Positions 1-10,201 of a stretch of DNA of 64,000 bases are shown in pieces (position 1 is the first letter of the stretch; every line of letters starts with the position of its first letter). The translations under genes and the position numbers were made by a program. The notes below the pieces were generated by a model. The model saw only the letters and a list, made by a program, of their open reading frames with translations. It did no database searches and was not told the DNA's origin. The stretch covers positions 352,977 to 416,976 of the forward strand of contig FN649755.1 of NCBI GenBank assembly GCA_000310025.1. The letters run 5' to 3'. The DNA comes from Ectocarpus siliculosus. Its lineage: Eukaryota > Sar > Phaeophyceae > Ectocarpales > Ectocarpaceae.

Positions 1-126
1 TGACTATATTTGTTTGTTGTTGTGCTTGTTTGCTGTTGCTGAGCCGACATCGGATATCGCCGTTCGATACACAACGTGACATCATGTCTGACAGCCTGCG
101 GCGGGCCAGAGGGACGAGAGTGAGTG

Positions 127-175
127 TCTTCTCGAGAGAGTCAATGCCTTCTCTTCTCGAGAGAGTCAATGCCTT
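127..175. repeat. 25-nt tandem duplication
   Basis: Two identical 24-nt copies (127-150 and 152-175), each containing CTCGAGAGAGTCAATGCC, follow each other at a period of 25 nt. They sit in a CT-rich tract with no gene evidence. Confidence 0.85.
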
Positions 176-705
176 GTCTTCTCTCCGCTCTCTTCTTTTT
201 GTCTACCTCTCTTTCTCTCTCTCTCGCCTTTCGCCGGTAGGGTCCCAACAACATCGAACGTCAACCAACCGCAGTCGTTTCGCTTTTTGCTGAGTAAGAG
301 AGGCTACCCGTGCATCCGGCTGCTGCATGGGAAGCGATGGGCGTTATGCCAAGCAATGGACTTGGGCCCTACCTAATATTTGCTCCATATGTAGTGCTAT
401 GTGAGAGTTTCCAGCGGTCCGGAGCGAGCGGCGACGGTGCTTTTCTTCTATGCGCTCTTTTGCCTCCTCCCTGAAGCCTGTCGCGTGTGGCTCGTTTGTT
501 CTCGCTTCTTTCTATCTTTTGTTTTTCATGCTTTGTTTTTTGGGGTCCCCCGGTTCCTGTGTGCTCATCGGGCGTCTTCTTGGTGTCTACCTTGATTGTT
601 ACCCGCTACAAAAATCGAAAGCTTCAGACAGGCAACGCGACGATACTCGTCGAGATGCCATACACAATGAATTCATTGCTAATCTGTCTCAGACTCTATG
701 ATGGA

Positions 706-748
706 GATGAATTCGTTGTGTCATATTAAGAAGAATAAAAAAAAAAAA
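706..748 (+). repeat. A-tailed repeat 3' end, copy 1
   Basis: The motif ATTCGTTGTGTCATATTAAG runs into an A-rich tail. The same motif with one substitution, again followed by a poly-A run, occurs at 4082-4118. A shared 3' end plus an A-tail at two separate places suggests retroposon ends (inference); I could not find a shared 5' body. Confidence 0.45.
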
Positions 749-2349
749 CATCCTGTCGTTACTCTATCGATACCTCACACCCACCCCTACTCACGCCGAC
801 GCAGACACAGACAGGCAGACTCAGCTCCTTCGCCTGTGCTGTATCTGTTGTTCGTGCGTGCTGAAAAATGGTACATACAGCAGCAGCTTACAGCAGCAGG
901 AGCTGCTTTTTGCTTGTTTGTACAGCTTTTCCTGCAGGGATGGCTCTTGTTGTGCGGCAAGTTGCATTGTTTGTTGTTGATGAGGACGAGAGGACGAGAG
1001 TGGTAGGCAAAAGCAGTACGTACCGTGTTAAAGGGACAGACAGAGTGCCTACCGTGTGTACAAGGGACAGACATGTGTGTATGTAGACGTTGCATTTCGC
1101 GTTTCCCGAGGATCGGATGTATGTGTTGTTTTTTTATTGCGTACCCGCGTCCATCACGACCATTATTATTGCGTAGTGTGTCGGCTAATTAAGGTCCTTC
1201 CCGTTCGTTCGTGGTGTCAGCACACGCGCAACACGCGACTCAAATAAAAAAAAAAGCTTGGGACTAGCAACGCCGACGATATTCGTCGGCTTGCTTTCAA
1301 CAATCAGCAGAGAGGCCCCCAGAACGATCATGAGCCTACCTCCAAAAATATATGGTGATCCAAGCCATGAAAGCACGCACCGCACCTAGATGCCTTTTGG
1401 TTACCCACGTAGGGTGGACCAAATCTCACGAAAATTGGTGTGTGTGTGTCTTTACATGTAGGCAATCCATAGATGATGTGCACTAATTGGGATCAGCGCT
1501 ACAGCGCGAGTTGTGGCAGAATAACCAAAAACAAACACTGCGCGGAGAGACTGCTTCCCGATGTGATTCCAGGATTTGTAATGTCTGCATAAAAAAAAAA
1601 TATGGAATTTTTTCCATAGGCGCGAACACGTGTGTTGGTTGGCGGCAACGTTGTCTCGTACCTACCCCATGCATACGGTGGGACCGTAAACTGGCTAATG
1701 GTAGCGTCGAAGACTCTAATGAAAGAAGATTTCCAGTTAAGATTTCCTGGCCAGTTACACAGACACAGGAAGAGAGAAAAGAAGCGTTGTCGGGAGGTTC
1801 GTGGCGAAATTTGTTGAAAATTTCCAGAAATTTCGGCGCCCGACCGGTTATGCCGTCGCCACCAAATGAAGAACAAAACAACTTGAAACAGCAAAACATT
1901 CAGACGCAAAGAATGGTGATAATGTATTCGGGGGTGGTCATCTACAAGTATTCTCTTGTTGTATGAACCTTTTTCCCTTCTCGCTGGTCGTCGGCATGCC
2001 GACGGTAATAATGCCGACGGTAGAAACGAGCTGGATCGTTCATGATTTTCATCCTTTTTCCCTGTAGGCCATTCTTCACGAACGAGTATACTGCAAGAGG
2101 CGGGGAGATGGCACCCCTCCCACACTCAACTCCTGGACAGAATTTCGAAGCCCGATTGCTCAGACCCAAAACAGGAGGGCGGATGAGGAAAAGCCCGGTA
2201 CGTCGACGGAAACCCCTTGATGAGATGTTTCCAAAACCACAACTAATTCTCGGTGTTCCCACAAATTTCGAAAATCAGTCTTGCGGGGAGTGCCATCTCT
2301 CCGTCTCTTGCAGTATGTACAGCAGTAGATATTCGCAGACTGGAAACAA

Positions 2350-2590
2350 ATGGTAGGTGACACAAGATATCACTCCCCCCTTGAATCGATTTTCGAAGGA
2401 ACTCGATTACTCCACAACCGAAAGGAAACACAAAACAAACGGTTCGTTTTCGGAGAGCGCTCTGTGAGACGACTTGCGCCCCGCCGTTTTTGACACCGCC
2501 ACTCTTTTCTGCTCTACAAGTAGGAGAAACTGCAGCTTTTAGAATCGGTCCAGGGGGGGTGGTATCTCACGTCACACAGGGTATGCGTTC
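2350..2590 (+). repeat. dispersed MITE-like repeat, copy 1
   Basis: This segment shares an ordered series of motifs with about 37427-37640: AAGATATCAC, then TTTCGAA, GTTTTCGGA plus AGAGCTCT-like sequence, GACGAGACG-like sequence and CACCGCCACTC/CACCGTGACTG. The other copy is bounded by inverted AAGATATCACAC ends; here the right end is decayed (TGGTATCTCACGTCACACA). It may be a short non-autonomous DNA transposon. Confidence 0.4.
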
Positions 2591-3619
2591 CACCTGCCTC
2601 ACGGACATGTTCAGGTACATATACATACACATGTTCGGAGAAGGAGAAAATATATAAACAAGAGCTTCGCAGCGCTTATCTGCGGTGGATATACCGCAGT
2701 AGATATTCTACAGCTCGCAAGGTGGTGCATTCGTTGTGATACTCTGTCTTGGAAGAACAGATCAATTTGTTGGTTCTGTTGCTGGTTCGGAGCGGGAGCG
2801 GTCTCGCCGCATTTCGCTCCTCCAGCCTTTGGGTCCTCGGCTTGTCCTCACACACACGACATCATCAATCACACGCTTGCCTACGCACCGAAGTTCTATT
2901 CCTGCACGAGGCCCGATTTTCTGCGCTTTCTATCTGCCTGCTGGAAATTCAGTGGCTCCCATCAGGCTGCCAAGAGGTCGCGTTCAGCAAGTCAAGAAAT
3001 AAGCACGTTCGGAGCGCACGAAGGAAGGATGAGCCAAGAGGTGATGACAACAATGAGCCAACCACAGCGTACGTACTTTAGCATCGCCTACCATTTGCGA
3101 GTGTGGATATTATTGGGTGACGCCCGGTCTAACCGCCCGACGATTTCGGCAGCGGCGGGGCGCCTCTCTGGCGACATAGACTGCACATCAAACAAGGAAT
3201 CCGAAGGGTACCGATGTGTTTACAAATATTTGGACCGATTTCGCCGCACAACACGCGCCATTTCAGCCGGGCCATGCAGCGTCGACTCAAGAATAGCACC
3301 AGCCAAGACGCAATGACTGCTGCACAGCAGCATTAGAGTAGCACAATAGCAGCGCACCAGCTTGTAGAACAATAGCTTGCTTGTTCGCGCTGTGGAGCTG
3401 ATGATTGATGATGATGAGTAGGTGATGTGGCACAAGTCCCCCTCAGGTCGCCCGTTGGTTCTTCCTCAGGAGGAGTCATGCTCCCCTCTCCCACCTCTTT
3501 GCATCAAGCAAGCTCGCCCTAGGTGCAGAAAGACTCCAGAGGTGGTCCTCGACTACAGTAGTCTCTACAGCATTTGCTACTTTCAACCAACTCAATCAAT
3601 CATCGGTGATAGGGCCATA

Positions 3620-3800
3620 CAGTGGGGGGGCTGTTCAGTGCCGGTTGAATAGTGCCAATGTGCCCGGTATTGGTGCCGGTGTTTGCGGCGGGCACACACT
3701 GAGCTTCCAAGTCATTGTCAGTACTTTGAATAGTGCCGGTGCTGTATAGTGCGGGTGAATTGTCTGGGCACATACCGGCACTAAACAGGGACCCCCACTC
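3620..3800. mobile_element. TA-flanked MITE, copy 1
   Basis: A 181-bp element starts CAGTGGGGGGGCTGTTCAGT and ends in its inverted complement (CTAAACAGGGACCCCCACTC). This gives terminal inverted repeats of about 25 bp with one small indel. It is flanked by TA on both sides (3618-3619 and 3801-3802). A TA duplication with CAGT-type ends fits the Tc1/mariner class of non-autonomous elements (family knowledge). There is no coding capacity. A related copy is at 7261-7429. Confidence 0.75.
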
Positions 3801-3802
3801 TA

Positions 3803-6006
3803 TCACAACCTTTAAACTCAAACTCGGAAAAAAGGGCGGTTGTTGTACAGTACTGCTGTAGAGGAGCCGGCGGTATGTGTTTTCTGAGACGGAAGCGAAC
3901 AGATTTTCACCAGCCAGCCGAGCCCGTAGGCATCACGCCGTCCTACCTAACCCCATTCCAATTCCAAAGCCGCTATGCAAGGTGGCCTAGGTCGGCACCC
4001 ACGTGATATCGTAATCGAAATTGTCCGGCCTCCACGTCGTCTAGGATTCGGACCCACCGAGCGGCGGAACAAAAACGGCCTGGATTCGTTGTGTCATGTT
4101 AAGAGAAAAAAAAAAAAACGCCCGACCAGCAGCGTTTGGATTTTTCTATCCCAAGGGCTGCAGCAAAAGACACTCCGCCTTTGGACAGACTTAAAAATTG
4201 TTTTCGAAGCAAGAAAGATTCTTTTGAACAGCGGTTGACACAGCCGCAAGAGCAAAGAACCAACATTGGAAGGGTTGCCGGATCTCATATCAATTTCGAC
4301 CAACACCGCGGTGTGTCGAAATTCAACCCCAAACACCACCGCTGGCTGCTTTTGGATCTGATCGAGCTCTCGGCAACGGCGGCACGGAAACACACACGGC
4401 AAAATGAGGGAGAAGAGAAGGGTAGCGGGCACATGCATACATCATACAGCTTGGGCACGCTCACACGACACGTATCGGTACGCGGCCGGATGCTGGTACG
4501 AGTACACAGGAAACCACACATGGGTGGCATTCCGCAGCAGTGCACTGAGGGACGAATGTGGGATCGCTACTACTCCCATCACTGCCTTGCTGCTGCTGCT
4601 GCTGCTGACATGCGCTACTCCTTTTAATGCTGCTGCGTGGTTAGAGACCTCCTACCATCATCACCACCGCAGGATGAGTCATGGTCACCGTTGCACAAGT
4701 TCTAGCCAGCTGCTGTGGGTTCCTCGCCCATCTGTTTGGGGTGATGGTGTCGGATTTTTTTTGTTGCTGTGTTCGAGACTTGCATTATCTCACAGAAAGA
4801 CTACCAGTTCGAGTTAAAACCACAGCAGTCGAAATGGATATGCTGAAGTCTTTTCAGTGAATGGAGGGAAACCGGCTGCAAACTGGGCTTGATTTGGGTT
4901 TGTTTATGCCTACGGACTGAATTGTATCAGTGATGCCAACTGGTGCTAAGGACAACAGCATCTGTACACTGTCAAAGGTGGATGCATTTTTGAGACTTTG
5001 AGACACACGGCCGAACAAGAACAACAGCACGAAACTTTCCGAAAGTGGCAACAAAAAGGCGCGTCACCAATATCATACATCAGCTTTTTAGTTGTCCTAC
5101 AAGCTCTTGTCCGCCACTGTCCTGGCAACTTTATCGCTGCTGTCATGGTGTCCTGGGGGGGCTCGAGCTAAGTATCGGTGCTGCTGCTGTTGGTTGGCGT
5201 GTACGGGTCTTCTTCCTGTCTGACGCGCCGGCCAACCTTTTTTTTTTCGTTCTGGCGTGTGTTCTGCCATCGCATACACATAGTCAATCATCAGCCCCAC
5301 AGCGCGAACGATTGCTCTACACGCTGGTGCACTGCTGCTGTAGTTATACTCTGATGCTGCCGCACAGCAGCCGTGGCGTCTTGGCAGATGCTGGAGGCCA
5401 TACTTGAATCGACGCTGAATCACCCCGCTGAAACTTCGTTTGGGCAACTCTAGGGGTCTTTTCCAGGCCTTTCGGCGTATGTGTACCTGGTGTATCACCC
5501 GGGGTCACACAAGAGGAAGGTCACACAGGACCTCTTTTTTTGTTCTTTTTTTTTCAGTTGTCCCACCTTTCCCTTTGCGGTACTCGCCTTAGTCTCTTTC
5601 GCGAGAAGGGTTCAGCCATCCCTGTTCCCCGTCCACCCTAGGTCCCGATATATAGCCCACGGTGCAGTGGTGTCGTCACATCGGGAACCGCGCTATTGCG
5701 GGAAGGCCCCCGAAGTAAGTTGTTGTGTCGAGGATGTGTTACTGCGGTTTGTCGGGAACCGCGCTTTTCGGGACCGCGATATATCGGAGCACTGCTGTAC
5801 TAGCGTGGTCTCGCGACGACAAGTGCTATCGACACGACTCGACCCATTTCATTGAGGATTCCGTCTTGCTCGCTCCCTTACGTTCTTGCCCAGAGGTCGC
5901 GTAGATGAGTGCGCAACAAACGTTAACTCCCTGTGGCACGATCACGGGGTCGACATGTATCACGGCAGCAGCGTGTTGTCCGTCAAGTGCGCATGGGAAA
6001 TTGCTG
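3803..6006. other. intergenic, no convincing gene
   Basis: Open frames here (such as 4136-4627 + and 5097-5498 -) lack ATG starts or have another frame that looks just as plausible. Visible structure: an A-tailed repeat end (4082-4118), an imperfect palindrome around 4291-4322 (AATTTCGAC arms around ACACCGCGGTGT), a CTG run near 4592-4610, and a repeated GTCGGGAACCGCGCT-like motif near 5680 and 5753. I see no promoter I can support. Confidence 0.45.
4082..4118 (+). repeat. A-tailed repeat 3' end, copy 2
   Basis: ATTCGTTGTGTCATGTTAAG followed by a run of A. It matches the element end at 706-748 with one substitution. Confidence 0.45.
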
Positions 6007-6056
6007 GGCTAGCTCAAGCCCCGTTTCGTTTGGCTAGCTCAAGCCCCGTTTCGTTT
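6007..6056 (+). repeat. perfect 25-bp tandem duplication upstream of the ankyrin gene
   Basis: GGCTAGCTCAAGCCCCGTTT plus CGTTT occurs twice in direct succession (6007-6031, 6032-6056) with no mismatch. It lies about 170 bp upstream of the ATG at 6224, so it is in the likely 5' UTR or promoter. The lack of divergence points to a recent duplication. Confidence 0.9.
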
Positions 6057-6185
6057 ATTTTGGGTATTTTCTGGGATTTGTCGTGCTTTCGTGCTGATGC
6101 GTTCCTCTCTGCCGCGACGCGATTTGTTCGTTTGCTCGAAATTTCCAGGCGTCCGCATCTTCGACAGACGGACAAGCAGCAGCGA

Positions 6186-6223
6186 CCGCCGCCGCCGCCG
6201 CCGCCGCCGCCGCTCCCGCCGCC
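6186..6223 (+). promoter_or_regulatory. CCG microsatellite and start context
   Basis: A (CCG)n run at about 6186-6213 ends just before GCCGCC, which directly precedes the ATG at 6224. The resulting GCCGCCATGA matches the strong eukaryotic initiation context and is the reason for this start. A pure CCG tract in a 5' leader is expected to be length-variable and strongly structured (inference). Confidence 0.7.
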
Positions 6224-7099
6224 ATGACGCCAGGCATCGTCCCTAGCGTCCTGAACAACCCAGACATTCTCGGCTGCCTGATCTCGTTCGTAGCCGACGA
6301 GTCTTTTCTTTTCTTCGGGCCGGTGTGCCGAGACTGGAGGGCGGCGTGGGGGAATCGCCCGACCACAACCAGGATCGCAACGTCCGACTTGACCCCGACC
6401 CAGCTCCAGCGCGGCTTCGACTGCGGCCTGACGCGGACCAACCCCGAGCTGTGCGCCGCCATCGCGCGCCTCGGCGACGTGGACCTCCTCGAGCTCGCGA
6501 GGGACAACGGCTGCCGCTGGGGTGCGTCCACGTGCAACGCGGCCGCCGAGTCCGGGAGCCTCGAGGTCCTCCAGTGGGCCAAGTACCACGGCTGCCCCTG
6601 GTACGAGCACAAGGTCATATCGCTGGCCGCCGAGGGTGGCCACCTGGCCGTAATCAAGTGGGCGCGGATGTTCGGCTGCGCTATTGATCGGAGTGCCGGG
6701 TGGTCGGCGGCGGCGGCGGGCCGACTCGACGTTCTGCGGTGGCTGGTCGAGGACGGGGCGCCGCTGGACCAGCACACTTGCGCCGCCGCCGCCGAGAAGG
6801 GTCGGATGGACGTCCTCGAGTGGCTGAGGGACAGGGACACGCCGTGGGGGGAGAGCACGTGCGTGGCCGCGGCCCGGGGGAAGCAGCTGCCGGTCCTGCG
6901 GTGGGCGAGGGAGCACGGGTGCGCCTGGGACGACATGACCTGCTTCATGTCTGCGTGGAACGGCGATCTGGAGACCCTCGTCTGGTCGGTCGAGAACGGC
7001 TGCGATATCAACGGCTCTCTCTGTCTGGAGACCGCTCTGTCTTCCGGGCACACCCACGTCGTGGAGTGGCTGCAAGCGAACGGCCATGCTCCTAGCTAG
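6224..7099 (+). CDS. F-box-like/ankyrin repeat protein, single exon
   Basis: 291 codons with no intron. Residues about 10-45 form an F-box-like head (hydrophobic helix, then FLFFGPVCRDWRAAW). From about residue 75 the chain is built of roughly eight short ankyrin-type units of about 33 residues, with recurring TCxAAA and L(Q/R/E)WAxxxGCPW cores: LQWAKYHGCPW, IKWARMFGC, LRWLVEDGAP, LEWLRDRDTPW, LRWAREHGCAW. Proteins of this layout are adaptor candidates, possibly in ubiquitin ligase complexes (family-level inference; no partner is visible). The frame is GC-rich like the other real exons here, and the ATG context is near optimal. A relative lies at 10202-12119 on the other strand, and a small inverted-repeat element sits 160 bp downstream. 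The antisense open frames over this gene are shadows. Confidence 0.85.
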   Translation: MTPGIVPSVLNNPDILGCLISFVADESFLFFGPVCRDWRAAWGNRPTTTRIATSDLTPTQLQRGFDCGLTRTNPELCAAIARLGDVDLLELARDNGCRWGASTCNAAAESGSLEVLQWAKYHGCPWYEHKVISLAAEGGHLAVIKWARMFGCAIDRSAGWSAAAAGRLDVLRWLVEDGAPLDQHTCAAAAEKGRMDVLEWLRDRDTPWGESTCVAAARGKQLPVLRWAREHGCAWDDMTCFMSAWNGDLETLVWSVENGCDINGSLCLETALSSGHTHVVEWLQANGHAPS

Positions 7100-7260
7100 G
7101 CTCTTATTGAGAGAGAGGGGTGCCGCGGAAGGAAGGCGGGTGTTGGGGGTAGATGGTCTTTGGTGCGACAGGGGTTAGGGGCCAGGAGTCGCGTTGCGGG
7201 ATACGAAAACGCCGGGTCCTCGGAAGCAAAAAGTGGACGGGAAATGCTATTTCAATTTTA

Positions 7261-7429
7261 CGGTGGGGGGCCGTCAACGAAACGCCGGTGTGTGCCTGGC
7301 GCATCGACCGGCGCCATTCAGTGTGCAGAAATGATTTGGGGGATTCGGTCTGTGCCCAGCAACTTCACCGGCGCTATTCAGGGCCACCGACGCTAATCAA
7401 CCGGCGTTGGTGACGCCCCCCCCCCACTG
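7261..7429. mobile_element. TA-flanked MITE, copy 2
   Basis: A 169-bp element begins CGGTGGGGGGCCGTCAACGA and ends TGACGCCCCCCCCCCACTG. The ends are inverted repeats sharing the AACGCCGGT core. TA flanks it (7259-7260 and 7430-7431). Internal GAATAGCGCCGGTG-type motifs, read on the minus strand, match the copy at 3620-3800, so the two copies lie in opposite relative orientation around the ankyrin gene. Confidence 0.7.
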
Positions 7430-7431
7430 TA

Positions 7432-10201
7432 CCTTGCGGCGTCTGAGAAGGAGTCAGAAATATTGCCCCCTGCGTGATGACCTCGTTCGGTAAGGGGAGA
7501 CATGCATCAATGCACGCCCAAAGACAGGGGGCCATGTGCTGAAGAAGCACCGGTGGCGATTTCGCCAATTATCAATTGGTTTGTGTAATATTTACCCAGC
7601 ACCAAGGTGTACTTTTCTCGGGGTAGGGGTGGTTGTTCCAACATCCGAAAGCACCGGTAAACGCTCTGTCTCCAGGCGCTGGGCGCTGTTGGTCTTTGTT
7701 TCCTTCGTTGTCCCGATATGCTTAAAAGAGGCGAACAATCTTGATTGCTTTCGTGTGGGTGGAGTTGTGTGCCGATTTCGAATATCTCAACGAATTTGCT
7801 CTCATGACATTTTTGTTTTACATTCGAAATTGATGGGGTTGTCCATTAATAATAACGGACCTGGGAGGCCAAGTTTTCCTCTAATCGGTCGCCGTGAGCA
7901 TTGTTGCACTTTTCCCGAGGATAACTCTCTTTCGTGAGGTACCCGACTTTTTTCGACGGTAAACATCATGAGAGAGAGAAAAGGGGGGATCGGCCACCAC
8001 CCGAAGTTGCCTACTTCAGCAAAAGCCCCAGTAGCATCAATGGGCGGCCATGGAGAAGAAGATGCTTGCAATTAAGCGAAAAATGGCGGCCGTCCAGCGC
8101 ATTTCATGCTCGCCAGCAGAGCCGCAACGACAACCGATAGCCGTTTGTACGTATACAAGTGATGCGAACGCGGGGGGATCCGTGATGATGCGGGGGACCT
8201 ATGGTGGTATTTTGGGTGTCATGGTATTGTAGGGGTTTCCGTTGACCATTGTTGCCAAAACAAATGTAGCATGGTGTATAAAAAAATACGGTACGTGCAG
8301 CTATCGACATGCATTAGCTTGACCAGGCGATCGCGAATATTGTTGTTTCACACGCATCAATTAGGTTTTCGTTAAAAACGTTTTCGCGCGAAACGTGAAC
8401 GGACAAATTGTTGTGCATGGACCATACGCTGGGCCACTCTTCTTGTGGAATCGGGCGATATGGAGAAAAGGATGCCTGAAACACCGCAATATTGAGGTTT
8501 CGTCATCTGCACCATGGGACGAAACATTAGCGAAGACAAGTTGGTCCCACTGTCAGAAAGAAGGGCGATGAACAGAAATTCCTTGTGAGGTGGCGTCGTC
8601 CGATCGAGCAGCGTGTCGCATTGCTTTAGGCTATTCACGTGGTAGACAACGGCTAGGTATCTACTTTCCATGTGGTAAAGTCCACAATGGGGTGGGCAGA
8701 TACGAGGCACGTAAGGGACTGGTGACGGTCAGACCACATGTGAAACTCGCGGTTTCACACGAGCACTCCTACTGTCGGTTTAAAAAGTAAGTGAGATGGT
8801 TCGAACTGTTTCATACTCTCTGCCTCTTTCAATTTGTCGCTCTCTGTCTGTCGCTCTCTGTTGCTCTGTGAATCGCTCTCTTGGTGACACCGCTTTTTCC
8901 CACCCAGCTCTCGAACCTAACACACTAAAACGCTTCAGTCGTGATGCTGTTGCTCTTCCAACGGGAGGCCTCTGTCGAAAATGGACGGGAGAAATTCAGT
9001 TCCCTTTGAAGAAGTGGATGGACAGCTCCTCCTGCTGGTCCTTTCACATTGGAACCTACCGGAAAGCTGGTTGCGGCAATGGCGACCAATCCATCGGCTG
9101 GCGAAAACGCATAAAAATCACCTCGCCGTTGCTATTCAGAAGGTGCAGGGCATCGGATTTCATCCCTCCCCCCGCAAAGCATTCTTCGTGGCAGGCTTTC
9201 GCGTTCCTCTACATACGCCTTGACCAGCCGAGGAGAAGCGCGCCACCCCCACACTCATGCTTTTTCCCGTGCCTTTCCTCATCCTTCCTTTCGCCGTTTA
9301 CTTCTCGCCCCTCGGAATACGGTCAGTTCGCCATTGTCTACAGTAGTTCATCATATTGTCTTTTTGGCGACCTTCTCTAATTCTTCAGACAACTTATCGA
9401 CTCCATTTTCTTCTCTCTCCTTGCGGCATTAGGCTATATACCCCTGCTGTCGCGCTTTCAACTTCCTTCCCGCGATTCCTTGTGATACTTTCCTCGATCT
9501 CTCAGACTTTGCCCCCCACTTGCCCCCCCCCATCCACATGGTCCTCGTCGCACCGCTCTCTGCCCCCCCCCGCCTCACTATCACCAGCCCTCGTCCTATT
9601 TCCCCGATATCCCTGCTTTGTTACCCCCCAACACAACTGATTCTCCCCGCGCCGGAAACACCGCCAACCGTTCACCTTCAATGAATGGTGTCCTCGGAAC
9701 ACAGGCTGTCGGTTTCATCCGCTCCCTCCGAACAGGTGTGAACTGTCGTTAAACCTTTCCGAGACCGAAGCAAGGCCACCTTCTCCAGTTACTCCCCAAA
9801 ACCAAACCAAAGTCGCAACAGACGTCATGGTCGATCCCCATTGGCTGGCCTAAAGTATGTCTCTCCCATAAAGTAAACTGAAGCGATCGCTTGACGGACC
9901 GTTCTACATATTGTAACGGTCATTGCTGCTGTAACGAAGCCCAGAACCACGTCCAGCACGATGCCCTGCGAACGGTGCCCTCGCATCGAAATCGCACCCT
10001 GACACCGCGCCACTGTAGTTACATGGGCTTGGTCAAGCTCGGTGCTACCTAGCTCTCCCCTATCCAATGCTGGGCACTGCTGCGTGGCGCCAAACATCGG
10101 AAGAGAATTGCTACCAGAAGAGCCATATCTGCAGGCTGCAGCGGTAGTAGAGAAGAGCCACACCTGTAGACTGCATTGGTAGTAGGTTCCGGAGCGACCC
10201 C
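7432..10201. other. intergenic with weak ORFs only
   Basis: Only low-confidence open frames are present (see 8796-9380). The stretch 9380-9640 is C- and T-rich with homopolymer C runs. I see no splice-supported exon, RNA gene or clear repeat. Confidence 0.4.
8796..9380 (+). CDS. hypothetical ORF, doubtful
   Basis: 194 codons from an ATG. The product is rich in Ser, Pro, Cys and Phe with no domain I recognise, much of it from CT-rich DNA. A second ATG frame inside it (8981-9223, starting MDGRNSVPFEEVDGQ) looks more protein-like. It has a leucine-rich VDGQLLLLVLSHW segment that could be an F-box-like helix or an exon. At most one frame is real. There is no splice or neighbour support. Confidence 0.15.
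   Translation: MVRTVSYSLPLSICRSLSVALCCSVNRSLGDTAFSHPALEPNTLKRFSRDAVALPTGGLCRKWTGEIQFPLKKWMDSSSCWSFHIGTYRKAGCGNGDQSIGWRKRIKITSPLLFRRCRASDFIPPPAKHSSWQAFAFLYIRLDQPRRSAPPPHSCFFPCLSSSFLSPFTSRPSEYGQFAIVYSSSSYCLFGDLL

Larger units (their letters stand above)
1..3619. other. intergenic, no convincing gene
   Basis: Several open frames of 60-208 codons overlap on both strands, but the longest (1487-1966 + and 1499-2125 -) have no ATG at their start and no clear splice context. The interval holds a CT-rich stretch (about 175-235), a 25-nt tandem duplication, an A-tailed repeat end (706-748) and a dispersed repeat copy (about 2350-2590). I see nothing else I can support. Confidence 0.5.

Noticed and set aside
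1487-2125. Long overlapping frames, 159 codons (+) and 208 codons (-)
   Set aside because: Neither begins with ATG, both lack domains and splice sites, and their compositions mirror each other.
6014-7087. Antisense frames of 332-357 codons over the ankyrin gene
   Set aside because: They are shadows created by the GC-rich codons of the real gene. The sense frame has an F-box-like head, repeats and an optimal start.
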